Assembly: GCA_020002185.1 (NCBI GenBank)
Contig: CM034538.1
Span: forward strand, 68,646,183-68,710,182
Direction of reading: 5' to 3'
Length of the DNA stretch: 64,000 nt
Origin: Paraescarpia echinospica
Taxonomy: Eukaryota; Annelida; Polychaeta; Sabellida; Siboglinidae
Numbering within the stretch: the stretch's first letter is position 1; the number at the start of each line of letters is the position of its first letter. Positions 31,019-46,000 of the stretch are shown piece after piece. The notes beneath the pieces were generated by a model, which was not told where the DNA came from, did no database searches, and saw only the letters and a program-made list of their open reading frames with translations. The position numbers and the translations under genes were made by a program.

Positions 31019-34000
31019 GTAGGAATGTACACAATGTGTATACATACATCTCTGTATGTAGCGATTGTATAAACAGATTACATTGCATCGATGATTCATG
31101 TGTAATTGCATTCGGAATTGGACTGGCTTTGTGCAGAGTAAGCCAATATTTAAAAAGCTGTGTATATCGCACTAGAATTTGGAATGTCATACTTTTCAGC
31201 AGAACTAAGCAGTTATGATTTTGACAACTGATCAGGGTTCGCACAGGTCCCCGAAAGTCTTGAATGTTCTTGAAATTATATTTTTTCGTTTGAGTACTTG
31301 AATGTTCTTGAATTTCACTGGATGTTCTTGAAACAGATTTTTATAAACATTCAAGCATATTAGTGACAAAATAATTGTAATAATATTTTATCGAATCCGT
31401 CAGTAATTTTTGTCATAAAAATTAACCTGGCGGAAGATGAAAATTAGTGGTAACACGATTCAGTAAACGGCGCCAAATGAAATAGCAGTATGCATAATCG
31501 CTAAATGTCGCCATGTGAACGTGTGAACCAATGAGATGCGCTCTTTCTCCATGTGTGCGGTCACTCGCTGGCATCCATATTGTTTATCTTTAATTTTGTT
31601 TCCTTCATGTGTTGTTCAGTTTATGATTGACAATCGCCATGCCTTGAGTTATGGATGACAGTAGATTCAGTGATGAGTGGTTACTGGATGATGATTATAA
31701 AAATTGGGTTGTGAACGATTGCCGTGACATTCAGAAGTTAGTGCGATGCACGGAGCGATATCAAAATAATGTGGACATCGGCTGTCAATCGTCATCACAC
31801 GCAGGCACTGCAAGCCTAAGTCAAAAATATAATGTCAGAAATCGAATGAAGGAAGGAAGCACCAGAGGAAATGTATTAATAATAAGATTTACAATATATA
31901 AATAATATTTTACTCCCTGTAGGAGGACCTTGTTCGCATACACTGCTAATAATTTAGGCAAGTTAAGTAACAGATTGAAAGAAATAATAAAGCATATCAT
32001 TAAAACCTAAAGGCCAGGGTAAGGCAGAGCCAAAGACAACATTTTGAAAAAATTTACATCTTGGACTTGCCAATATCTCAGACTCACTGAGAAATTATGT
32101 GCACACTTAGCCTAATGAGAATCCTGGTGAAAACATGAAACGCTAAGCATCACTGACATTGTGAAAAGCAATTTAATTAGAGTTTAATAGTCTTCTGTGA
32201 GAATCTTCTAATCAAAACTTATCAAAGAAACACCTACACACAATTACTTAAATGACAAATAAGTTTGAGTAAATTCATAATACAAAGTAGTGACACCGAC
32301 TTACATCTAGTGGAAGTGCACAAATACATGACATTAAATATTTAATATTTTTCTTTATAACGCTCCTGAAAATGTTAATGAAAAGTCCTACTATTTACCC
32401 AAAAATGTTCTTGAATTTGACTTTGTTCATTCTGTATGAACCCTGCTACTGATACATCCTTTATTATTTATATAATTATATAATATGAAGTATACCAGTC
32501 CATCTATTCAAAATGAATACACAGTGACATATAAATAACCCATTAGCAACAAAAAAACCACTGAAGCGTTGAATTGGCCATTTGTGTTTGAATTCGTGTT
32601 TGTCTGATATCATCATATATCAGTTGTTCATCTTGGAATGTGTGATTGAGTTGGATGGCTTTGTGTGTCCTTGTTCACTATTGATTATTTCCACCACTGG
32701 CCACAGTACAGGTGAGAAAGAAACTGTAAAAATTAATGTTGTCACATTTATTTATTTGTAAGCTTTATATCTAGATTCATTATACATGTTTTGAATATTT
32801 ACACCAGTTCAAAATAGAAAATAAGAAATGTAGATATATACTGCATCAGAGGGTGTTCATGAATTTGTTTTTGGGCTATTTCTAAAACTCCTAAACACGT
32901 TACCCTGACTTTGAACAGTTTATTTTCAGAAACGGGTTCTTTTTTTATTCCTTTTGGGTGGGATTGATTACTTGTTCTGTTTTGCCCTCTCAACAAGTCA
33001 TCTCCGCGATCCTCTGTTATTCTGTTCAAATCATGAATGTTCACCTGTCTCTACTGATATTTGAACATTATCTCTCCATCTTAATTTTTGTTTTCTTTGC
33101 CCTCTATCTTCTATTTTCCCAGCTGTGCAGACATTCTCTCCTCACCGATACGCTGTATGAATCCTGCAATCTCAGTCTGCTCAAAACTACTTTCACTTTC
33201 AGATGTTTCTAAATTCCTTAATTCCTCCATCTTCCTTCTATTACACAAATAGTGATGTTAAATGGATGTGTTTTTGATGATTTCTAGATGAACGTGAGAT
33301 GGTACAAAAGAAGACATTTTGCAAATGGGTGAATTCACATTTGTCCCGCGTCGGGTGTCGTGCACAAGATCTGTATGTGGACTTGCGAGATGGCAAATTA
33401 CTCATCAAACTGCTCGAAGTGTTGTCAGGCGAGAGACTGGTGAGTGCTTTAAATGTTGTTCTGTGCATATGAGTTTGACTGACTAGATTAGAAACATGGC
33501 ATTGACAATAACATTGCAATAACTGTTGGTGGATGTTTTTCAAAGAGTGTTGTGGATCTGATAGTAGCACTTGTAGTTACTGACAGAAGGAGGAGGGTAA
33601 ATATTTATCTTGTTGCTTGATAAGTTTGACAGCTAGTGAAATATGAGGGGACCCATTCTGTAATCAAATGATGTGAATGTTGTACAGCACTTGGTTTGTG
33701 AATATGTGATGGTACTTGCACCTGTGTGTTTACCTGCTAGGAGATTGTATGCAGCCATTTGTAATTGAGGGAAATTCTAGTTTGAAAGGTACAGGAACAA
33801 CAGGGTCATTATGACTGTATCCTAAATGGAAACACCTTTAAAATTACCACCTATAAAACGGTTGATTTCACACCATGTTAGTCATAAGTAAGATAGCCAG
33901 TCTTAGCTAAATTATAATAAGTGGCACTGCAGTCTTGTCAAAGCCAGATGTATCTCCAAAGGAGTGAAGAGTAAAAATAAGTGATGTATATTCTTGAAAG

Positions 34001-37000
34001 TATTTAACACGTTAATGCAGCTATTACAATACATTTGGTTTGTTGGCTAGGTCATTAACTGTACTGTTTGTACTGTAGAATGCAGACATTACCAGGTTAT
34101 TATTTCTAAGAAAACTATTCTGGCAGATTTTTATAGACACACACTGTTTTTGTTTGCAACAAACATCACACAAATACTTGAGAACACATTGCACCACATT
34201 TGCCATTGTGACTGATGTATGCTTCACTTTGAGATGCTACATCTGGCAACTGACCTAGAACTCTGTTGTGTACCAGGCTTAATTTGTCAAGTGCTAAAAG
34301 AAGATGGACTCTGCAGCTGTAATCTTAACAGTATACCAAACGGGCGAATCTGTCACTCGATTTAGCTTAAGTGTGAATGAATCTGGTTTTCTGCCTTCTG
34401 ATGTAAGAGGATTGGATCATTGGGAGAGTTCAGATGTGATTGGAATAATTAGTTAGGTCTGGTTTCCACTAGTGATAATACAGGGTGGGTTGGCTGGAAT
34501 GCCTAATTGCAACCTCATGGGTAATCTTGGGCACCTTGTGTAAAATTAATGAGCAGTGGTGTGAATATTCAATGGTTCAACATTGCAGTCTGTTCAGTAG
34601 AGCAGGTGCTGTCTGGGTTGGTGCCATGCGTTATTCCTCCTTCTGATTACGTGCAGCCCTCGGGAGTACTGGGTATTGATAGTGCATGCCGATCTGTCCA
34701 GATAGAGCAGTATGTGGCCGCATAAGTTCTTATGCAGAATGGAATATTTCATTGGACTATCACATGTAGTAACTTCATTGGCTGCATCGTTGTATGTCAG
34801 GATAAACAGTTGGCATTAACAGAATGTTGATATTGCATGCTCCTGAGATGCATAAATCATGTCCCAATCTTTGTTGTGCTCTGCGTATTGATTTTTCATT
34901 CACTATTATTAAAGTGTCCGTCCAGTGTACAAAAAACGCGGTCAGTTTCATCATCTGATTGTCTGGAAGTGGTGGATTTATTACATCTAGGTTAGGATGT
35001 TGAGTGTCCTGCATTGTGGTTACCATGAATAATATTATGGATTAGTTTACATAATGCTCTGTTGGCACTGGCAGATGATGTAAAACAGCAGCTGTTGGTC
35101 GGTGCTGTGGCCATTTATTGATCATCCTGTAAAAGAGGCATTGTCCTGACTAGAGAAGGCCTGCTATGCATGGTGCGTGGCACATATTAATATGCAGCAT
35201 CACTGTGCTGAGATTTTGCCTGCTTTGTTTTTATCACTGGATGCCGTTTCTGCAAGTCTGGTCTTTCTTGGACGTAATCTGATCATACCCATAAATCTCA
35301 TGAGGTGTTTAAACAATAGCCAGACTGTGGTTTACAGTAGTAATTGGTTTTGAGGTGTATGATTTATAACCTAAAAGTTGACCAGTTTAAATGTTTACTA
35401 TTTTATTTGAATTGTTTTAATATGTGAGATTGCTTAGTAACACTTGGTGACATTATGCAAGTGTGAAATGATAGGACCGTTTGTCAGCAGTCAACTGGCA
35501 GTGGTCTACAGCTGTTAGGTGAGATAGCTGTGTCTGTTTGCTCAGTGAGTCTCACCTGGAGCCAGGCGTGTTTCTCAACAACTGAAGCATGTGAGGGATG
35601 CTATTTTGTGTGTAAAATGCATCCATCAGCTGCTTTTCATCCAGCTGCACCAATGCAGGTGGCATTTTACATTAGTTGTGTATGTTGCCGGAGTGGCCTC
35701 ACATCAACAGTTGAATGATTAAATCACCTAGGTACTAGTTCTGTGAATGAAGGCAGACATACTGGAACCCCCGGAATGAATAATTTAACGTTATTCATGC
35801 ACATTGCACAGCACTGCTGTGATAATGATGGTGCCCTTGCTATGAAGGTGTCCTTGCTGTAGGTACGCTTGGCTCCAAGTTCACACTGGTCACTGTTGAA
35901 ACTAAATCAGTTGTTACTGTGTAGGGAGTAGCATTAATCTAAGCATAGAATGACATGCATTATGATTGCCATATCAGTATCTGGAATCAGGCCAGTGAGC
36001 TTTATCAAGGGTGAAGATCACCAGACTATTATGTGTGGGTGTATTCTCAAGTTGCTGTGCCATTTTAAGTTGTAAGAGTCAGTGTGAAGCCTTTGACAAT
36101 TCACCATTGACAGTGGGTGTTTCACATGCCCCTATTGGCTTTGACTGCCTGAGGCCTTGTTGTGTCGCGCTTGAGTAGTCATGTGTGAAGTGTCACCCAA
36201 GTCTGGAGATAAACATAGATATTCTCACAATAACTCTGTGCAATGTGTTGTGTCTACGGCCATAATGTAATTTGAGTATTCCAAACATATCACATTCTCG
36301 TTAGTGTAAATGCTTTGGTGAATGCTATTCAGTTAGCTTATAGAAAGCTGTGATGTTGTGTTGCATCTGGACTACTTTGTTGCATTGGTGTTTTGATAAG
36401 CAGTTGCATTTATTGGATACTCTTTTATAGGATGCAATAATAACATCTATTGCTCTAATCCCCACTTTTATTGCTTCTCACAAAGCATATTTTCCCTATT
36501 AATGTCAACCACCCATCATTTTAATAAATAATCACCAGTGTGATGAACATGGCAGGAAGCTTCTATAGCCCACGTACCAGTTAATTAGTAGTTGTTTTAT
36601 GAGAATCACCTGCACAGGCTGATCGTCCAAAAATATTTTGCTGGCTCACAATCAATAAATGCAGTATAATGCTCAGTCATGTTTTCTTTGGGACGTTGTC
36701 CTGTCAACAGCAGATTATGGCAGGACACTTCCTTCCAACTGAAGACCAAGACTTGACATTTGTTGTCACTTGTCACCAATAACATGCATATACTTATAAT
36801 ATGATAATATGAATATTCATATAGCGCTCTTTTTAGTCTAGACTGCTCAACGGTGTTTTACAAGTTCATTAAAATAAGTCATACATACTTTAAAAAAAAC
36901 TAAAAAAAATTAAAACTAGTATATTTGTAAAAAATCTATGCTGAATTAAAACTAGATGTCTAAGATATGCAAATTACAAAGTAACATTACAGTGCAATAA

Positions 37001-40000
37001 ACAAATATTTAGCAACCAATGAAGGACGTTTTCAGTCAACACCAGAAAATAACTATCATGTCTGGCATTGGTTTTGAGTACTGGTAATCTATGGCAGACA
37101 CAAATGTATACATTTTAGAAATCACATACCTTTCATTATCAGCCCTATTTTGAATACACAACTGTCAATGTTTGCTGACTAATCAGGCTGCGTTTGCTCT
37201 TTGACAGCCTCGCCCAACAAAAGGAAAGATGCGCATTCATTGTCTGGAGAATGTGGACAAATCTCTGAGCTTCCTGAATGAGCAGCGAGTTCATCTGGAG
37301 AATATGGGTGCCCATGATATTGTTGATGGCAACCCACGTCTTACCCTCGGACTTATCTGGACCATCATCCTACGTTTCCAGGTAAGACAGGTTTATTAAG
37401 TTGTTTGCTTTTTGTTGAGGTTCCCAAAGCTACACACCAGTGAGCAATGGACTAGCAGACTAATCTCAACTGCAGGTGCTCTGAATATTTGAAGCTGCAT
37501 TTGTCTTTGTTGTGTAATTTTATTGTCATAACATTATTGATGTTTAGTTGTCAGCTGTGAAAACAAAATATTTTTCACCGATTACTGATGGTGTATTAAT
37601 AGTGCCATTTCCATACAATCTGTGGGGCTTTTCAGGGTCCCTATTTAGTGTGCAAGATATTAGTGCATGTTATATTAGATATCAACAACACATATAAACA
37701 TCCGTAGAAACATCCGAGTCGAGAGTAGACTAGGATTAGCTCGATAGTAGACTAGGATTAGCTAGGGTGGCCTAATTGCAGCTGTACTTTGCTAGGAACA
37801 AGTGAGAGGAGGTTTATATTATACACCCTATTTGTGGAATCCTACCCTGGTCAGGAATGCAGTGTTAGTGAACCTTATTAACCCTTATCGAACCACTCGA
37901 CCCCAGAGAGCGGCCTGCAGGAGTACATAGTTGCTGAAGAAGGCTTTGGGTACCAAGGGGAATTCACTGACCTGGCTGCTAGTAAATTTATGCAGCTGCC
38001 TGTTGCCAGGCAACCAGATAACTGGTGATTGGTTGTCTGGGAATGGAATGCCAGTGACTGGTTTGTAGGGAGCTTAGGACTGAGGGAGGAGTGCCCCAGA
38101 ATGTAATGGGGAGAGGAACAGGGTCAGGCTTGATGAGTGGCCTGTTAATGGGAGTGGCACTGCACCTAGATAATTGTGAAATTAGTGCAGTGAAATAACA
38201 TAAATGTGACCGATGCTGCAATTGCTATAAGGGTGTTGATTATGTTGTCAGTGTGATTCATCTTTTTGCACAAATTCAATCAGGGCAGGGTTTTACAGGT
38301 CAAAACAATTATCCCCAGTTAATTTTTTTTACTTCCCCCATTAGGACATCCACCAAACTTGCAATGATTGTGTTGAAACAGGTGTTCCTTCTGGTTTGTG
38401 TTTATACCATTTCATATGTCTTGGTGTTTTGTGGAAAACAAACATGGATGGTCTTGGTGTAATTGTTTTGTTTTTGACAAACTGAGCTGCGCAATGCTGT
38501 ACTTACAATTAGTGAAAAACAGACCACAGTCATCAACCATGGAGGACATACCCTTGAGTGACCTAGAAAATGATGGACGTGTTATTTATATCATCCCCAT
38601 TCCTAAAGGCTGCCAATTTGTATCATAAACACAGATGCTAGAACTTAGTCTAGGCTAGATTCCATCTGTAGACAGTGCAGAGGTGAATTCTATTCTTACC
38701 GTACCTAACTTTGGAGTACTTTCCTGACAACAATCACAGAAGTAAAAAGCAAGAGTCCCTTCTACGAATCATTAGCAAAGTGGCCACCTCATCTGCCTTA
38801 ATTAACCAACTTCTAACAAGCAAGATCCCCAGCAGTGTCAGACGGGCCGGGCCATCCCTAGTGACAGTGCTAAATATAAATATCCACAAAATTCCACATA
38901 TGCCAACTCTGAACAAACAAAATTAATAACAACATAATGACACAGCAAAAATATGACTTATTATTACAAAAAGACAGTTCCCAAGTGGCAACCACCAGCA
39001 TACTGGGAAATGGAAATGCTAACAGTGTACACTGCTAAATACAGTTCACACATACCAGCATTAAACTACCAAAACAGTCCCCAGTACTTACAAAAATTCT
39101 TTTTGTGCATATGTGTGGCATGTAAGGCTCATACAAGATATGTACATTTGCAGAGCTCCGACAATTGGCTAGCCCAAAAATGTGTTGTTTAAATAAATTG
39201 ACCTAAGTTTCATTTGACTTATGCTGTGAAATTTATTCAATAAATTTTGTTCTGTAGAAATATTGAAGATAGCCCAGAATTATAACATTTTGTTATCAGT
39301 TATTTTACAAATCTGGTGTTATATATATTATTCTTTGGCAAGTTACATTTTAAAATAAATTCAGTTATTTGTTAAGTAAATCATGACTGAAATGTGTTAT
39401 TGTAAGCAATGCTTGCAGCTGGTCTAGGAAATTGAAAATGTTTGTGGGTCAGTTGATTTTTGAAATTCATTATTTGTTGAATTGTTGGCCTCCAGGGACC
39501 CGAATTGTGAATTTACTCTTACCAGAGGCTGTTAATTTTGACCCTTGGCCTACTGTGTGTGCACTAGTGATTTAGATACTGCAACTATGTGAGTGTAAAT
39601 AATCACCCCCTGAAAGTAGTGACACAGACCAGAGATCCAACAGAACAAAGTTGACCCAGGCTATGTGCTATGCTAGATAAGGGCTGTAGTTACTGCCTAC
39701 TATGATGGCAAGCAGGAATGGGGCCAGACCAGTGTTTGACTCACATGCACATTGCCCACCCGGCTGTAGTGGTGGGTGGGTGGGTGGGTGGGTGGATGGA
39801 TGTGTCACTTGCTTCATCACACTGCTACTGCAGTACACGCCCATCGGCAGTTTCTGCGCAAAGCAAATACCGAAAACAAATACAGTTTACTTGTTTTTGG
39901 CAGATGTCTGCAGTTAAAAACACCGGTTTTCCGGGTTAATTACCAACATTTAAACCAGAATATGTCCATCGGTTAATGATCATCGGTCACTAATAAAAAC

Positions 40001-43000
40001 CACCAACACAAAATGAACTGGTTCTTGTTTGTGTGGCCAGTGAACACAATTAGTTGTGTGTAATCTTTAGATAAATAAGCAAGAAGCAGGAGATAATGAG
40101 AGAAGACCAACACTGAGGTGTGTGTTGACTGGCTGTGAAGCACAGAGCAGCCATTCATACAGTGTCTGCCCACAAACACTGCCATCAATCCTGCTTGCTG
40201 CTGACCTACATGAAACACTGTCTGCAGGAAACACTCATAAATCTCACCCTCTACCTGACAGGGAACAACCCTGCAGGGAGCTGCCAACACAAGTGCCTAT
40301 TTAGGCTTGGTCAAGATGTGCTTGATTAAAATGGCCATTATAGATTTCGCCTGGCCATCAAGCCTGGTCAAATGTCAACAAACGGTTGTGGCTGCAGTTA
40401 CAATGGCTCACTGTGGAAGCTGAGGCAACTTTCATTTGGCTGCATTATTGATTAGGTGTGTCACTGGCGTTTCATGTGTGGCCTGGTTCCATGGGATTAC
40501 CCTGCTACAAGCTGTCACAGAGTCCCACCAATGCTGAATTATTTATTGCTGCCATATCATTACTGGTGTTGCTAAACTATATGTAGGGCTGCAGTTGGCA
40601 TCCCAGTTGAAAACAAAGAATGTAAAATAGATTCATTGTGCTACTTAAATGCCAGGCCCGCCTACCCACAGAGCAAGAACTAAGTACAAGCTGACAGCCT
40701 ACATGGCCTGACTCCACAGCTGTCAGTCATGTCTCATGTCTGGTAGCCATATTGACATTGCACCTGTTATTTCTCATCGCTGCTGGTGCTGTGGTTATAC
40801 CAGTTGGTTCAGCCAAGTGTGCTGCAGCCATCTGCACATACTAATTCTCTCTGCCTCCCTCCCACACATTTCTGACATGGGTCACCAAAAGTAGCAGCTG
40901 CCCAAGGTCAACTCTGGCTGTTGGAAGTTTGAATACATACACTGGGTAGACAGGTTGTTGGCGTGAACATCAGTCTGTCTTCTGTGTGGGAACTAGCCCA
41001 ATGGGAATGTGCTTCCCAACAACAGGAACCAGGCCACATACTCTGGTGGCCTTTTGAAACCAGAGTAATTCCATTCAGTCCCTATTGCCTCACTGACTAT
41101 TGCCCCAGTTCAGTCGGCTGTTGAAACGAACACCTGGCCATATACGATACATTGGAATTACATGACCTGATTTCTTTCCTGCATTAGTAAGAATGATGTA
41201 TTTACATGAATAGGGTATTTTATACCTAATACTTGTGAGTACTGAGCATGGAGTTCTCGAGAAGGGTTAATTATATAGCTATTGTTCATAATTATTGCCA
41301 ACACAGTAACGCTTCTGTGAACTTACTCCATTACATGTACCCAGTTATTATAAAAGGACATTTACCCAGTCTAGAATGCCAGCCAGCTAATTGCTGTAAC
41401 TTGGTACATGAGGCAACAATGTCACTTGTGGTCACAGGGGCACTGCTAAGTTCTGCACTGTGGCCTGTGTCTCCCAAATATGTACATGTGTTCTTAATGT
41501 AGCAGTACCTCATGAAAATTAAAAACTGCATTACTTAAACATTTGTTCTTGTGGCTGTAAGCAGCTACTTCTGAAGATCACAGTCGCTGCACGTGAAGTC
41601 TGTTTATCGCAATCCTGTTAAAAATGATGCAACATCGTCGAACAAAACCTAGTTTCCTCACTTGTAAATTATGTTTAATCATCACACACCATACATAATT
41701 AGAATAGTGGAAAACTGACAAATGGCATCATTGATGCATGAAGTCGTATTTCGGGCGATAACATAGGTAAACTGACGTGTTTACACTTCATCGTAACTTT
41801 CGTTTCTCCAACGGCATCGATTTTGTGTAACATCAGCATTGAAGACCAACACATCTCATTGGTTAACTAAAAATCACGACGATCTAAATATGTTTAGAAG
41901 TGCAGGTTTTCAATTTGCCACGACCTGTGTTTGCGAAAACCGTACCTTCGCGACGTGCCATTGGCATGACATTTTTGGCGCACATTTTCGCTAAATCACT
42001 GACGATAAGTTCATCAAATAAAGGAATATTTAAAAAAAACTTTATGCCATTGTAAAGAGTGTTATGTTGTTGTTCCATTGACATGAAATATGTATAAATA
42101 TATCTCATGCAGACTGGACGGTGTAAGGGCCACGTGACCTATGGCATGTCATAGTTTAGCGCCAGATCTGGCCAGATCCAACAGCCGCCATCATATTACC
42201 TTTTTAATACTTAGTTTTGTGTGGGGCTAACCGATTTTGTTGATAAATTAATAATGTAAATGAGGTTGCATAAACATTTAAATGGGTGATAATAGTTAGG
42301 ATTTTTACTATGTTTGTTACCTAACATCATAACATCTGTGCTATCTATGAAGGTAACAAATAAACATCATTTTGTGTAAAATCCCTGGTGTATTTCATAC
42401 ATATGACAATTTAGTACTTTAGTAAGTCATTCAAATAATTACACATGGAAACCAACTACAGACACAACCATTGTGATCTGCCTATAGGTTCATACAAACC
42501 AACTACAGACACAACCATTGTGATCTGCCTATGGGCTCATACAAACCAACTACAGACACAACCATTGTGATCTACCTATGGCTCATACAAACCAACTACA
42601 GACACAACCATTGTGATCTGCCTATGGGCTCATACAAACCAACTACAGACACAACCATTGTGATCTGCCTGTGGCTCATACAAACCAACTACAGACACAA
42701 CCATTGTGATCTGCCTATGGCTCATACAAACCAACTACAGATACAACCATTGTGATCTGCCTATGGGCTCATACAAACCAACTACAGACACAACCATTGT
42801 GATCTACCTATGGCTCATACAAACCAACTACAGACACAAACAACCATTGTGATCTGCCTATGGGTTCATACAAACCAACTACAGACACAACCATTGTGAT
42901 CTGCCTATGGGCTCATACAAACCAACTACAGACACAACCATTGTGATCTGCCTATGGATCATACAAACCAACTACAGACACAAACAACCATTGTGATCTG

Positions 43001-46000
43001 CCTATGGGTTCATACAAACCAACTACAGACACAACCATTGTGATCTGCCTATGGGCTCATACAAACCAACTACAGACACAACCATTGTGATCTACCTATG
43101 GCTCATACAAACCAACTACAGACACAACCATTGTGATCTACCTATGGCTCATACAAACCAACTACAGACACAAACAACCATTGTGATCTGCCTATGGGTT
43201 CATACAAACCAACTACAGACACAAACATTGTGATCTGCCTATGGGCTCATACAAACCAACTACAGACACAACCATTGTGATCTGCCTATGGCTCATACTA
43301 ACCAACTACAGGTACAACCATTGTGATCTGCCTATGGGCTCATACAAATCCGAGGAACAATGTCGCTGTGTATTTGAAGACAATGTTTATTTTATGGCTT
43401 TCACCAAATAGTCTAATAGATTTGCTACCATAATTTTGTAACTTACAAATCAGCGAAATCACAGTAGTTTGACAGCCAGTGGGTGGGAGAACAATACATA
43501 ATAAGCCACTAAAACAAACACCATTCAACAGGTGACCTTTCAAGACTCCAGGAATTCTGTCCAAAATAATCTCACATTGTCAAGCAATAATCATGTTGCA
43601 TTTAGAGAGAAAAGTGATTTTGGCCAATATCACACATCTCATTGTCCCAGCACACTCAGTCATAAATAGCTCATGGCTGTAGACCGTTACTAATGTGTAT
43701 GATTGGAAAATATTATGGAGAAGTCTGTCCACAAGTATTACATGGCTGAATACCAGACACATTGTGGCTGTGTGTGGATGACCAGGTCTAGCAGGACTAA
43801 AGTGCAGTGCCTTTGAACTTGTACTAGTTGTTATCAGAGTTTTGCAATATAAGCTTAGTTGTTTTCATGTAATTTACTTTTTTATAAATATATATCTGTG
43901 GATAATGACAAATAAAATAATACCTGTGTTTCTGGTAACCCGACCATTCCCAGTATTTCCGTGCGACCCTATGCATTCTTTCAAGAACAAAAGAAAAATA
44001 TTTGTTATGATGCTGACCCTTGCCTCTGACCAAAATGTTTCTTTTAACTATATATTATTATATATTATATTCTGGCAAAAGACTATTACAACGATCATTC
44101 AACATGATAAAAAATACAGGTAATCATTACAAAAATCCAGAAAAGTAACATGAATTGACCTTTTGCAAAGGAAATTATGCGATCGTCCCTAGTATTGGAT
44201 GGATTTCCGCGTAAATCATTGCAAAGTGTCATGGCCCCCTTGCTACGTACCTCGTGTCAACCGACGTAAACAGGGATGCGGGCGGAAGGCGCTAACATAA
44301 AAATTTCATGATCGATGTCTGGTTGTCCGCTAAGCACATTGAAGACATGTTGTTAATTAAATATACTTGTCACATCATTAGTGTACTGATTCCGGTTTCG
44401 AACACAAAACTCAAAGGAATAACAACACCCTAGGTTACGTTGGCTCAAAGATATAGTCTGGATTTTGTAGTTCTAAAAAAGTCTGTTGTCATATCTGGCA
44501 CTAGCTAAAATGGTTGAACAAAAATAATTAGTGACACTGAGCTTGCATTGTCCATGGCCTGTGGGATTGGTTTCTTTAATATATTGTCAATATTGGCTGT
44601 GATATTACTTTAATTGCCTGTAGTACTAGTAGATAGCCTTAGGCTTGATTTGATTTCAGTGTTTATAAATGATGCTCACTGCAGCTTCTAATGTGATTTT
44701 TTAAAAGTATGACGGATTGGATTCAGTTGCTTTTGTTCGACTGTAACTGTAACTCACATTGATGAAAGACCATTTAAATGTACAATTCCGTATTCTGTAA
44801 CTCACACTGATGAAAGACCAATTAAATGTGCAATGTGTTACAGCTTGTTTTGCTTCTATCAAAGTACACTGTGGGTTGTGTGGTTTAACTAGAAGCCATA
44901 GTTTCTCTTGATATTTTAAGTTCAATTAATAAAACAAGTGTATTTTTAGCATGATGACTGTGTTTTCTTTATCACAATAAGATACCTATAACATTACCTC
45001 CCAGTTTCATTCAAATGCCAGCAGTGCAAGTTATAACACATGCCCTTTTATAGACTGCCGGAAATTTTTATAGACTGACGAAAATAAAATATTACAATAG
45101 GTCTGCCTAGCCTATTTTTGTTCGCATTAAAATGTAAAAAAAAAATGTTTTTCCTACCTATACCTACCTACCCTATTTTAAAAATCAATGTTACCGGAAA
45201 CAACTATATTTTATTGTGGCCTGAGTAGACAATGCAAGTTGTGACTTTTTCATGTATGGTGCACAAGCACAACAATTTGTTGTACCATCTTCTTAATAGT
45301 ACAATTATACCTGGCTGATGCGATCAGTTATTAAAGGTTGGTTTCCTTGTAAACAAAGTAGACTGCCAAATTGTCGTGGTTTTGTGAGGTAGGGTGAGCA
45401 CACTGAACATGTTTTCATGTCGCTATAGAAAGTTGGACCCACTTTCTGCCTTGTGATGCGGGTGTTGTGTTTGTTCTTACAGATCCAGGATATCACTATT
45501 GAGGAATCTGAGACAAGAGAGACCAAGTCAGCAAAGGACGCCCTACTGCTGTGGTGCCAGATGAAGACCGCGGGCTACCCTAATGTCAATGTACGCAATT
45601 TCAGCACCAGTTGGCGAGATGGCCTCGCATTCAACGCACTCATTCACAAACACAGGTGTGTCACGTTCGATTGTTGTTTGATCTTTATAATAAAGAAATA
45701 ACAGTTTCCTGTTTCACGATAATTACAACTGAGTTTCTTCATTGAATGGATGATGTCATCATTTCTAGGTGAATGTTTAAAAAAAAAATATTTGTATATT
45801 AAGACCATATTAATATTGCATTATAATACAAATCTACAGTGATGTAGAAAACGGTACATGCATATATAGTGACTTTTTTGAAGATTCAAACTTCTATTTA
45901 ATTATGGTTCATAACAAGAAATGTGAAGGATGATATGTGTACTTGACAGCCGAAGGAGGGTAACAGGTAGAAAAACAAAGGCTGTTTAGAAAAATAATTA

